Assembly (NCBI GenBank): GCA_030597345.1
Contig: JAUVSA010000001.1
Location: 1 to 30,949 of the forward strand
Direction: 5' to 3'
DNA from: Bacillota bacterium
GTDB taxonomy: Bacteria > Armatimonadota > Hebobacteria > Hebobacterales > Hebobacteraceae
Length of the DNA: 30,949 nt
The notes under the pieces are model-generated. The model saw only the letters and a list, made by a program, of their open reading frames with translations. It did not search any database and was not told the DNA's origin. Made by a program: the position numbers and the translations under genes. This document shows, piece after piece, positions 22,206 to 30,038 of this stretch (its first letter is position 1; every line of letters starts with the position of its first letter).

Positions 22206-23617
22206 CTGGGAAGGATCACGAGTCCGAGCACGGGCCTGCGAGGGGTCCGCGGCGAGCGCCTCCGACGGGGCGGAGGCCCCAGCGCATCCTGATGCTCTCC
22301 TGGGAGTTCCCACCCCGCATCGTGGGAGGGATCGCTAGGCACGTAGATGAGCTTTCCCGTGCCCTGGCGAGAACCGGGCTCGACGTGGATGTCGTCACGG
22401 CCCACCATCCACAGGCACCCGCGATGGAAGAGATCGCGGTGATGGAAGACATTGCGGTCTCCGGGCCTCCTGCGCTGAGTGAGGGGAGGCAGGGCCGATC
22501 CATCAGCCCGGGGCGACTGCGCGTCCTCCGGGCGGGACCGCCCCCAATTCAGCCGCTGGACTTCGTGGCCGAGATACATCAGCTGAACTTCGCTCTCCTG
22601 GAACGGGTGATCGCGGACGGCCGGAGGGACTACGATCTGGTCCATGCACACGACTGGCTGGTCGCGTTCGCTGCGCGTACCCTCCAGCGCGGGCTGGGGC
22701 ACCGGCTGGTGGCGACGGTGCATGCGACGGAGGCAGGCCGCAACCACGGCATCCACACTCCCATGCAGCACTATATACACACTGTCGAATGGCTGTTGAC
22801 CTACGACGCGTTGCGCGTGATTTGCTGCTCAGATGCGATGGCGAGCGAGGTGAGCAGTACGCTGCGGGTACCGGCGGACAAGGTTAGGGTGGTGCCCAAC
22901 GGAGTGGATCCGGATCGCGTGGCGTGCGCTGAATCCCCCGGCGAGCTGCGGGAGTTCCGCCGTCGTTGGGCCGGAGACGGGGAGCGGATCGTTCTTTTCG
23001 TAGGGCGGCTGGTGCGAGAGAAGGGAGTGGAGGTTCTGGTCGACTCGATGCCGGAGGTGCTCACGGCCCATACAGATGCCAAGTTCGTGGTGGCGGGAGG
23101 CGGTCAGCACGGGCACCTGTGGGCGAAGGCGGCTGGGCGCGGGCTGGGCCATAAGATCGTGTTTGGAGGCTTCGTGCCGGAGCGGGATCTCCCGAGGCTG
23201 TACGCGGTGGCCGACGTCGCGGTCTACCCGAGCCTGTACGAGCCATTCGGCATCGTGGCATTGGAGGCGATGGCGGCCGGGGTGCCGATCGTGACCTCCG
23301 ACATTGGCGGGTTCCGGGAGGTGGTGAGGCACCGCGTGACCGGCATTCATACCTGGGCGAACAACGCTCATTCGTTGGCCTGGGGGGTGAATCTGGTGCT
23401 CTCGGATGGCAAGCTGGCCGCGCGGCTGCGACAGGCGGGCCGGCAGGAAGTGCGGAGGAAATACGGCTGGGCCGGGATCGCACAACAGGTGCTAAGTGTC
23501 TACTCGGACGTGTTGAGCGCGCGACATGACGCATTTGAGCAGCGGGAGGCCGGAGTGCTCGGGCCCGGGGTCAGGCCGCGGTACCTCCCGACGGTGGAAG
23601 TCTCCGCGAGAAGCTAG
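22202..23617 (+). CDS. Glycosyltransferase family 4 protein (glycogen/starch synthase-like)
   Basis: 471 residues from GTG 22202. GT-B fold: the N-terminal half has RILMLSWEFPPRIVGGIARHVDELSRAL with the nucleotide-loop glycines and a DLVHAHDWLV segment. The C-terminal half has VGRLVREKGVEVL and the E-x7-E motif in YEPFGIVALEAMAAGVP. This resembles glycogen synthase-like GT4 enzymes that use ADP- or UDP-glucose, but acceptor and donor cannot be read from sequence. The GTG overlaps the stop of the DUF721 gene; ATG 22292 (MLSWEF) is an alternative that drops a 30-residue basic extension. The next gene encodes a sugar-nucleotide enzyme and likely supplies related metabolism. Confidence 0.85.
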   Translation: MTGKDHESEHGPARGPRRAPPTGRRPQRILMLSWEFPPRIVGGIARHVDELSRALARTGLDVDVVTAHHPQAPAMEEIAVMEDIAVSGPPALSEGRQGRSISPGRLRVLRAGPPPIQPLDFVAEIHQLNFALLERVIADGRRDYDLVHAHDWLVAFAARTLQRGLGHRLVATVHATEAGRNHGIHTPMQHYIHTVEWLLTYDALRVICCSDAMASEVSSTLRVPADKVRVVPNGVDPDRVACAESPGELREFRRRWAGDGERIVLFVGRLVREKGVEVLVDSMPEVLTAHTDAKFVVAGGGQHGHLWAKAAGRGLGHKIVFGGFVPERDLPRLYAVADVAVYPSLYEPFGIVALEAMAAGVPIVTSDIGGFREVVRHRVTGIHTWANNAHSLAWGVNLVLSDGKLAARLRQAGRQEVRRKYGWAGIAQQVLSVYSDVLSARHDAFEQREAGVLGPGVRPRYLPTVEVSARS

Positions 23618-23638
23618 GCGCGGGTGGGAGTGACAGGA

Positions 23639-26182
23639 ATGATCCAAGCGGTGATCATGGCTGGCGGTGAAGGGGCGCGGCTGCGGCCGCTTACCTGCGA
23701 TCTTCCCAAGCCGATGGCGCCAGTGGTCAATCGTCCGATAATGCACCACATTACTAGGCTCTTGGGGCGCCTGGGAGTGGAGCAAGCGTTCGCGACCCTG
23801 CACTACCGGGCCGACGAGGTGGAGAGCTACTTCGGCACGGAGGCTCCGGGTCGGGCCGGCCGGCTGCTGCCAGACGGGTCCGAGCTCGAGCTGCAGCTCG
23901 ACTACATAGTGGAGGACGTTCCCCTGGGAACCGCAGGAAGTGTGCGGCGGCTACTGGATCGGCTGGAGGGGACGTTCCTGATCATCAGCGGAGATGCTCT
24001 GACAGACATTGACCTGCGCCCTGCGATCGAGTTTCACCGGCAGCGGGGCGCGGTCGGCACGTTGGTGCTTACGCGCGTGGCCGATCCGCTGGAGTATGGA
24101 GTGGTGATAACAGATGCGGAGGGGACCGTCCAGCGGTTCTTGGAGAAGCCGAGCGCCGGCGAGGTGTTCTCGGACACGGTCAACACCGGCATCTACATCC
24201 TGGAGCCGGAGGCGCTGGCCGGGGTAGAGCCGGGGAAACCTTTTGACTTCAGCAAGGATCTGTATCCTGCCCTCCTTGCCCAGGGAAAGCTGCTCTGCGG
24301 CTATGTCGCAGACGGGTATTGGACGGACATAGGCGACCTCGAACAATACCGTGCCGCGAACGAGGACTGCCTGCGCGGCCTGGTCTCCGTGGAGCTGCCA
24401 GGGGTGGAGGTGAGCGAAGGGATCTGGGTCGGGGAGAACACGATGGTACACCCCACAGCACGCCTGGAGCCGCCGGTCTTGATCGGCCGCGGGTGCAGTG
24501 TGGGAGCTGAGGCCCAAATAGGGCCGCTCTCGGTTGTGGGGGACCATTGCATGGTGGAAGCGGGGGCAGTGGTCGAGCATTCCGTCATCTGGCGCGGGAC
24601 CTACCTGGGGCACGGCAGCAGGATCCAGGGCGCTACCATTTGTCGGAACGTGGTGGCCAAACGGCAGGTGACGGTCCATGAAGGCGCTGTGGTGGGAGAC
24701 CGGTGTCTCTTGGATGAGGGCACCGTTGTGATGCCCCACATCCGGATGTGGCCTAACAAGGCGACCGAGCGCGGCTCCAAGGTGACGATGAGCCTCATCT
24801 GGGGCACCAAATGGCCGGGGACGCTGTTCGGGCCCAGTGGAGTCTCCGGCCTGGCGAACATTGACATCACGCCCGAGGTCGCCACCAGGCTGGGGGCGGC
24901 GTTCGGCGCCTATCTGGAAACCGGGGCACAGGTGATCACAAGCCGGGATTCGCACCACGTCTCCCGCCTGACCAAGCGAGCGATCATCGCCGGACTGATG
25001 TCGGTGGGGACCAACGCGCTTGATTTGCGGATCATGCCCGGAGCGGTGGCGCGGCACATGGCGAACATCACGGGAGCGGCCGGAGGCATCCACGTCGCGG
25101 TGTCTCCTACCGATCCAAGCCAGATTCTGGTCGAGTTCTTCGATGGAACCGGCAAGAACCTGGATCGTGGGGCCGACCGGCGGATCGAAGCGATATTCTT
25201 CCGCGAGGATTTCCGGCGCGTGCCCCTGGATGCGGTGGGCACCCTGGAGTTTCTCGGTCGGACTATGGAGTACTACACGGAGGACTTCCTGAGCTTCGTG
25301 GACGGAGAGGCGATCAGGCGATGGGGGCCGAAGCTGGCGATCGACTACAGCTATGGCCCATTGTGCCTGCTGATGCCGGCGGTGCTGGGGCGGCTGGGGT
25401 GTGAGGCCACCGCACTGAACGCCTATGTGGACCCGACGCGTGCCCAGGAAACGTGGTCTTCGCACCAGCGCCGAGCGAGCGAGATGGGGGAAGTGGTACG
25501 CGCTCTCCATGCGGATGTGGGCTTGCTCATGGGGAGCCATGGCGAGCGATTCGCCGCCCTCGATGAGAAGGGAGAGGCGCTGGTCGGCGACGATCTGCTG
25601 CTGGCGTTCATCGAACTGGTGCTGCAGGACGGCGGGTCCGGCACCCGCATTGCTGTCCCCTTCGGCGCCACCTCTGGGGTGGAAGATGTGTGCGAGCGCC
25701 ACCGCGCGGTATGTGTCCGCACCAAGTCCGACACCCGGTCTCTAATGGAGACGGCGGGGAGCGATCCGGAACTGGCCTTCGCGGGCGATACCGAGGGAGG
25801 GTTCATCTTCCCTCGATTCCTGCCGGCTTTCGATGCTATGTTGGCGCTTGGCAAGCTCCTGGAATTGCTGGCGCTGACCGGCGACAAATTGAGCGAACTG
25901 CGGGCGCGGCTCCCCCGATACTACCGGGCCGCGGCTCAAGTTGACTGCCCCTGGGAGCACAAAGGAACCCTGATGCGCCGGTTGCACGAAGAGACCCAGG
26001 GCCTCCCGGTCGAGCATCTGGACGGCATAAAGGTCCAGCTCGAAGGCGGTTGGGTGCTGGTGCTGCCGGACGTCTCTGCCCCCCTGTTCCACGTGCGCGC
26101 CGAGAGTCCGGAGCCGCTCGAGGCGGACAAGTTGGTGCAGCGCTATGTGGAGCGAATTCAGCAGCTGCAAGAAGCGCTCTAA
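23639..26182 (+). CDS. Sugar-phosphate nucleotidyltransferase fused to phosphomannomutase/phosphoglucomutase-like domains
   Basis: 847 residues. Residues 1 to about 235 are a nucleotidyltransferase (MAGGEGARLRPLT motif at 7-19, ISGDALTDID strand), about 250-370 a left-handed beta-helix of hexapeptide repeats (VGENTMVHPTA, IGRGCSVGAEAQIGP), and about 380-845 phosphohexomutase domains. This is the mannose-1-phosphate guanylyltransferase/phosphomannomutase-type fusion of several phyla. The mutase half looks degenerate: the TASHNP serine loop is SRDSHH at 435-440 and the metal loop DGDGDR is DTEGG at 717-721. So the first half is probably active and the second may be regulatory or altered. The start is ATG 23639 with GGGAG 8 nt upstream; GTG 23624 is less likely. 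It follows the glycosyltransferase by 21 bp. Confidence 0.9.
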   Translation: MIQAVIMAGGEGARLRPLTCDLPKPMAPVVNRPIMHHITRLLGRLGVEQAFATLHYRADEVESYFGTEAPGRAGRLLPDGSELELQLDYIVEDVPLGTAGSVRRLLDRLEGTFLIISGDALTDIDLRPAIEFHRQRGAVGTLVLTRVADPLEYGVVITDAEGTVQRFLEKPSAGEVFSDTVNTGIYILEPEALAGVEPGKPFDFSKDLYPALLAQGKLLCGYVADGYWTDIGDLEQYRAANEDCLRGLVSVELPGVEVSEGIWVGENTMVHPTARLEPPVLIGRGCSVGAEAQIGPLSVVGDHCMVEAGAVVEHSVIWRGTYLGHGSRIQGATICRNVVAKRQVTVHEGAVVGDRCLLDEGTVVMPHIRMWPNKATERGSKVTMSLIWGTKWPGTLFGPSGVSGLANIDITPEVATRLGAAFGAYLETGAQVITSRDSHHVSRLTKRAIIAGLMSVGTNALDLRIMPGAVARHMANITGAAGGIHVAVSPTDPSQILVEFFDGTGKNLDRGADRRIEAIFFREDFRRVPLDAVGTLEFLGRTMEYYTEDFLSFVDGEAIRRWGPKLAIDYSYGPLCLLMPAVLGRLGCEATALNAYVDPTRAQETWSSHQRRASEMGEVVRALHADVGLLMGSHGERFAALDEKGEALVGDDLLLAFIELVLQDGGSGTRIAVPFGATSGVEDVCERHRAVCVRTKSDTRSLMETAGSDPELAFAGDTEGGFIFPRFLPAFDAMLALGKLLELLALTGDKLSELRARLPRYYRAAAQVDCPWEHKGTLMRRLHEETQGLPVEHLDGIKVQLEGGWVLVLPDVSAPLFHVRAESPEPLEADKLVQRYVERIQQLQEAL

Positions 26183-26271
26183 GGGCTACACGCGGCACTT
26201 GCGTTTCCGGGATGCTACCCGTAGTATGAGACCGGCTTTGGTGGTGTCTGATCGGCCAGGAGGTGGTTCTG

Positions 26272-27732
26272 GTGGCAAGAGCGTGGTCGGGGCCTATCGA
26301 CCGTGTAGACGAATACAGGTGGCGGATTCCGCGGAAGTACAAGCCCGAGATGCGGACAGATGCAATCGTGTACGCGTCCGGGGAAATGATGCGAGCCAGC
26401 ACGACGGGAAATTCCTTGGAGCAAGTGGCGAACGTCGCCTGCTTGCCCGGAATAGTAGGCCCCTCCATGGCGATGCCGGATATCCACTATGGGTACGGCC
26501 TCCCCATCGGCGGAGTGGCGGCTACCGATGTGAAGGAGGGTGTGGTCTCGCCTGGCGGAGTGGGCTATGACATAAACTGTGGCGTGCGTCTGCTGCGGAC
26601 AACCCTCACGCGCCGGGAAGTCGAGCCGCGCATCGAGGAGATTGTGAATCGGATGTTCGTGGATGTGCCCTCAGGGGTGGGGAGCAAGGGCAAAGTGCGG
26701 ATCGACGTGCGGGAGCTGGGACGCGCGCTGGTCAAAGGGTCGGCCTGGGCGGTGGATCAAGGCATGGGGTGGCCGGATGACCCCGAACATATCGAGGATG
26801 GCGGCAAGATCGAGGGCGCAGACCCCTCGGCCCTGTCAGAGCGAGCACTTCAGCGCGGCAGACCCCAGTTGGGCACGCTCGGGGCAGGGAATCACTTCCT
26901 GGAAGTGCAGGTGGTGGACGAGATCTTCGATGAGGAGATCGGCCGCGCCCTGGGAATCACGGAGCTTGGGCAAGTTACCGTCATGATTCACACCGGCTCT
27001 CGGGGTCTCGGCTACCAGGTGTGCGACGATTCCCTCAAAGACATGCAGCGCGCGGTGCAGAAATACGGCATCGAGCTGCCGGACAGGCAGCTCGCCTGCG
27101 CTCCGGTGGAGTCACCGGAGGGCCGGAAGTATCTCAGCGCGATGGCGGCGGCGGCGAACTACGCCTGGGCGAATCGTCAGTGCATCACCCACTGGACGCG
27201 AGAGGCGTTCGAGCGAGTGTTCGACACTAGCGCCCAGAATCTCGGGATGGGGATCATCTATGACGTGGCTCATAATGTCGCCAAGCTCGAGGAGCATGAG
27301 GTAAACGGCGAGCGGAAGCGCCTTTGCGTCCACCGCAAGGGGGCGACGCGCGCCTTCGGACCCGGCAGTCCGGAGCTGCTGCCGCTGCACCAAAAGACGG
27401 GACAGCCCGTGATCGTGCCGGGAGATATGGGCACGGCATCATACCTGCTCGTGGGGACGGAGCAGGCGATGAAGGAGACCTGGGGCTCCACCTGCCACGG
27501 GGCCGGGCGAGTGATGAGCCGGCATGGAGCGATCCGGGCCGCGCGGGGGCGGGACATCAGACAGGAGTTGGCGCAGAAGGGAGTCTACGTCCGGGCCGCC
27601 AGCCCGAAGGTGCTGGCCGAAGAGATGCCGGAGGCATACAAAGACGTTGACCAGGTGGTAGAGATCTGCCACGGGGCCGGCATCTCCAAGCTGGTGGCCA
27701 GGATGCGGCCGATGGGCGTGATGAAGGGGTAG
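26272..27732 (+). CDS. rtcB: RNA-splicing ligase RtcB
   Basis: 486 residues, the length of the archaeal/long type. RtcB joins 2',3'-cyclic phosphate (or 3'-phosphate) and 5'-OH RNA ends using GTP and Mn2+, for RNA repair or tRNA splicing. Motifs: MPDIHYGYGLPIGGVAA, GGVGYDINCGVRLL with metal ligand Cys103, GAGNHFLEVQ, HTGSRGLG, and CHGAGR with His409, the guanylylated histidine (His404 in Pyrococcus). All catalytic residues are present. The start is GTG 26272 with AGGAGG at 26259-26264, 7 nt upstream; GTG 26263 lies within that Shine-Dalgarno and is less likely. No archease gene was found next to it. A hairpin follows 45 bp after the stop. Confidence 0.95.
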   Translation: MARAWSGPIDRVDEYRWRIPRKYKPEMRTDAIVYASGEMMRASTTGNSLEQVANVACLPGIVGPSMAMPDIHYGYGLPIGGVAATDVKEGVVSPGGVGYDINCGVRLLRTTLTRREVEPRIEEIVNRMFVDVPSGVGSKGKVRIDVRELGRALVKGSAWAVDQGMGWPDDPEHIEDGGKIEGADPSALSERALQRGRPQLGTLGAGNHFLEVQVVDEIFDEEIGRALGITELGQVTVMIHTGSRGLGYQVCDDSLKDMQRAVQKYGIELPDRQLACAPVESPEGRKYLSAMAAAANYAWANRQCITHWTREAFERVFDTSAQNLGMGIIYDVAHNVAKLEEHEVNGERKRLCVHRKGATRAFGPGSPELLPLHQKTGQPVIVPGDMGTASYLLVGTEQAMKETWGSTCHGAGRVMSRHGAIRAARGRDIRQELAQKGVYVRAASPKVLAEEMPEAYKDVDQVVEICHGAGISKLVARMRPMGVMKG

Positions 27733-27776
27733 GGGCTCCCGGGCCAAGACAGGATGCTTCGGCCGCCGTGGAGAAA

Positions 27777-27805
27777 AGCGAGATTGCCCAATGGGCAGTC
27801 TCGCT
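27777..27805. terminator. Strong hairpin after rtcB, likely terminator
   Basis: AGCGAGATTGCCC (27777-27789) pairs with GGGCAGTCTCGCT (27793-27805) over 13 bp with one G-T wobble and a 3-nt loop. The plus-strand side is followed by CATGTTT, a weak tract. The minus-strand side is followed by TTTTC, so it may work in both directions. Confidence 0.7.
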
Positions 27806-28099
27806 CATGTTTAGCGTCTTCCACAGGACCCACCTCCCGATACTCCGCCACTATCCGGAACTGGGTCGAATCGGTGGCCCAGGGGATTGTTGGTCAAAGG
27901 GTCGCTGTTGGCGGCGGCGACGGCTCTGGTGGTCATCCCCGGGGCGCGTGGAGGCGGTAGCACCAGTGGCGGCGAACTGCCTGTGGGGACTGAGCGAAGG
28001 GGGGAAGTCTGACGGGCACGGGGCCGGATAGCGCGGTTGTGGAAGGGATCTCGTCGCCACCGGGAATCAACCCGAAGTTCGCGGCGGGGAGGTGAAGCC
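27806..28099 (+). other. Spacer before the DUF5317 gene, no gene recognised
   Basis: About 290 bp rich in GGC/GGT. It contains the Shine-Dalgarno GGGGAGG (about 28086-28092) of the next gene and a small CTGGGT/GCCCAG hairpin near 27861-27882. I saw no riboswitch, tRNA or RNase P RNA signature. A short frame at 27754-27960 has no support. Confidence 0.5.
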
Positions 28100-28705
28100 G
28101 TGTTGCTCGACGCGGCGGTGCTGACAATCATTGTCGGGTTTATCGGTGGCGGCCGTCTCGGGCGGCTGAAGAACCTGGACCTGCGGGCCCCGGCTGTATT
28201 CATCGCCGCGGCAGCCGTGCAGATTGGCATCCTCGTCCTGGGAGCGAGCGGGGTCTCGGCGGTTGCGTTGCTTGGTGGCCCGGTGCACATACTGACGTAC
28301 CTCTTGCTGCTGGTCGGCCTGTGGCTGAATCGCCACTTGTGGGGCGTGCGGATCGCCGCGCTCGGGGTGTTCCTCAACTTCCTGGTGATCGCGGCCAACG
28401 GGGGCAGCATGCCGGTGGACCGGGCGCTGGCGGAACGGGCCGGGAATACCCGCGTGGTGGCGTTGCTGGACTCGCCCAGCTACACGCACCATGAGGCCAT
28501 AACACCGCAAACGAGGCTGCGGCAGTTGGGCGATGTCGTCCCTCTGCCCATGCTCGTGCCGCGACCGCGCTTCTTCAGTCCGGGCAGTGTGGGCGATGTG
28601 TTCATCACAGTGGGCGCATGTTGGCTGATCTTCAGCGGGATGGGGGCCTTCGGGATAGGACGGCCGCGCAGCACGGCCGCCCGCGCACGGGAGAAAGCTG
28701 GCTAG
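28100..28705 (+). CDS. DUF5317 family small membrane protein
   Basis: 201 residues with about five hydrophobic helices: an N-terminal LDAAVLTIIVGFIGGG, then VFIAAAAVQIGILVLG, ILTYLLLLVGLWLN, GVRIAALGVFLNFLVIAANGG, and a C-terminal VFITVGACWLIFSGMGAF. The conserved NGGSMPVD motif after the fourth helix and the LGDVVPLP segment are typical of DUF5317. Function is unknown. The start is GTG 28100 with GGGGAGG 7 nt upstream; upstream in-frame codons lack an RBS. It probably forms its own short unit between the rtcB hairpin and the inverted repeats before holA. Confidence 0.8.
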   Translation: MLLDAAVLTIIVGFIGGGRLGRLKNLDLRAPAVFIAAAAVQIGILVLGASGVSAVALLGGPVHILTYLLLLVGLWLNRHLWGVRIAALGVFLNFLVIAANGGSMPVDRALAERAGNTRVVALLDSPSYTHHEAITPQTRLRQLGDVVPLPMLVPRPRFFSPGSVGDVFITVGACWLIFSGMGAFGIGRPRSTAARAREKAG

Positions 28706-28706
28706 A

Positions 28707-28853
28707 AGCTGTTTCATAACCTCCATCTGAAGTCTGGCAGCTTGCGCTGCCTGAGGTCATGAAACAGCAGCACAAGCCGCCAGGCTCCAGCAGGCGCATT
28801 TCATGCCAGCGTCTCCAGCGGACAGCCAGGCGAGTGAGGGTTATGAAAGGCGC
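28707..28853. repeat. Cluster of nested inverted repeats (MITE/REP-like) before holA
   Basis: GCTGTTTCATAACCTC (28708-28723) pairs with GAGGTCATGAAACAGC (28753-28768) with one mismatch, enclosing an inner GGCAGC-TTGC-GCTGCC hairpin (28736-28751). GCGCATTTCAT (28794-28804) pairs with ATGAAAGGCGC (28843-28853) with one mismatch. The outermost TTTCATAACC (28712-28721) is also a perfect complement of GGTTATGAAA (28839-28848). The half-sites alternate in orientation, as in paired palindromic elements. No transposase is present. Confidence 0.75.
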
Positions 28854-28859
28854 TCTAGA

Positions 28860-30038
28860 GTGAAGCTGAAGTACGCGGAATTCGTCAAGGCGAAAGACCT
28901 GAGCTGGCTGGGCTCCTGGTGTCTCTTCCACGGCGCAGAACAGTATCTGAAGCGGGAAGGGCTGGCACGGCTCCGGTCGGCGGTTGGCGGCGCAACCGAG
29001 GCGGACAAGGAAACCCAGGGGGAGGTGAGCTGGGAGGTGCTGGCTGGGGGTGACGTGAAGGCGAGGGATCTGCTCAATCGGTGTCAGACGGGGCCGCTCT
29101 TCGGCGGCCAGCGGATCCTCGTCGTGCAGGAGGCGGAGAGGATTGATGCGGGCGAGCAGCAGGCGCTGGCCAAGGCCGTGGGGACGCTGTCGCCGGAGGT
29201 GGCGGTAGTGCTCGTGACGAGTGGGGATGGCGCCCGCGGACGAGGCCCCTCGGCCAGGGGGCGCCAGGTGCACGCGGCGCTGCGACGGGCCATTGAGGAA
29301 CAGGGCATCGTAGTTGAGTTTCAGGCCCTGAAGGTGGAAGAGGCGACCAAGTGGGCTATCGCCAGGGCCAGGGAGCTGGGGAAGAAGCTGGAGCCGGCGG
29401 CCGCGCGCAAGCTTGTCCAGCAGCGGGTGGGCACGGGCCTCGGCGCGATCGAGAGCGAGCTGGCGAAGTTGGCGTTGTTCGTCGGCGACTTGAAGATCAT
29501 CGCTAGCTCTCACGTAGAGGAGGTGTCTCCCCGGTTGGTGGAGGAGGACGTGTTTCGGCTGGTGGACGCGGTCGGGCGGAGGAGCGCTGGGCGTGCGGTC
29601 GAGATCCTGAGAGCCTTGCTGGAGGAGCGGCGAGAGGATCCAGGACGAATCCTGGGCAGGCTGGCGCATCAGATGCGGCTATTGTGGCAGACGAAGCTGC
29701 TGCTGGAAAGGGGCTGGCGCCCGGGCAGAGAGGTGGACGAGGAGACAGAGGCTCTCTTGCCGCGGGAAGAGAGGAAGAACGCCCTGGCTCAGTTCCGGCG
29801 GCTGTCCTGGCTTGCACCCCGCACTGTTGGGCTGGCGAAGACATATTCGTGGGAGCGATTGAGAAGAGCGATGGCGGCGCTGTCTGCCTGTGATATGGCG
29901 ATGAAGGGGATCGGGGGAAAGGTGGGCGAGGACGCGGTGGCGCTGGAGCTGTTGGTCGTCCAGCTCTGCGCTGACCTGGAGATGCCGCTGTGGGAGGGCG
30001 AATATGCCGCCAGAGCAGGGGCCGGAGACGGTGCCTGA
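28860..30038 (+). CDS. holA: DNA polymerase III delta subunit
   Basis: 392 residues from GTG 28860, beginning VKLKYAEFVKAK as in typical HolA. HolA is the clamp-loader subunit that opens the beta clamp. Visible pattern: an N-terminal WCLFHGAEQYLKREGL (the family's LxGEExyL segment), an RILVVQEAERI strand, a VAVVLVTSG strand, the central LVQQRVGTGLGAIESELAKLALFVG helix pair, and a C-terminal helical domain. The AAA+ fold without Walker motifs is normal for delta. A longer frame from 28803 crosses the inverted repeat and lacks an RBS. AAAGG at about 28846-28850, inside the repeat stem, may be its ribosome-binding site. The next gene starts inside its 3' end, a 35-bp overlap. Confidence 0.9.
   Translation: MKLKYAEFVKAKDLSWLGSWCLFHGAEQYLKREGLARLRSAVGGATEADKETQGEVSWEVLAGGDVKARDLLNRCQTGPLFGGQRILVVQEAERIDAGEQQALAKAVGTLSPEVAVVLVTSGDGARGRGPSARGRQVHAALRRAIEEQGIVVEFQALKVEEATKWAIARARELGKKLEPAAARKLVQQRVGTGLGAIESELAKLALFVGDLKIIASSHVEEVSPRLVEEDVFRLVDAVGRRSAGRAVEILRALLEERREDPGRILGRLAHQMRLLWQTKLLLERGWRPGREVDEETEALLPREERKNALAQFRRLSWLAPRTVGLAKTYSWERLRRAMAALSACDMAMKGIGGKVGEDAVALELLVVQLCADLEMPLWEGEYAARAGAGDGA

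Noticed and set aside
23951..25702. 583-codon minus-strand open frame opposite the nucleotidyltransferase fusion
   Set aside because: Composition is His/Arg/Gln-rich and no motif is recognisable; the plus-strand gene is strongly supported.
27754..27960. 68-codon open frame after rtcB
   Set aside because: It spans the rtcB hairpin, has no Shine-Dalgarno and no recognisable motif.
27733..28099. Riboswitch or structural RNA (cobalamin, fluoride, SRP, RNase P) in the spacer after rtcB
   Set aside because: I looked for hallmark motifs and found none; only simple hairpins are present. A covariance-model search would settle it.
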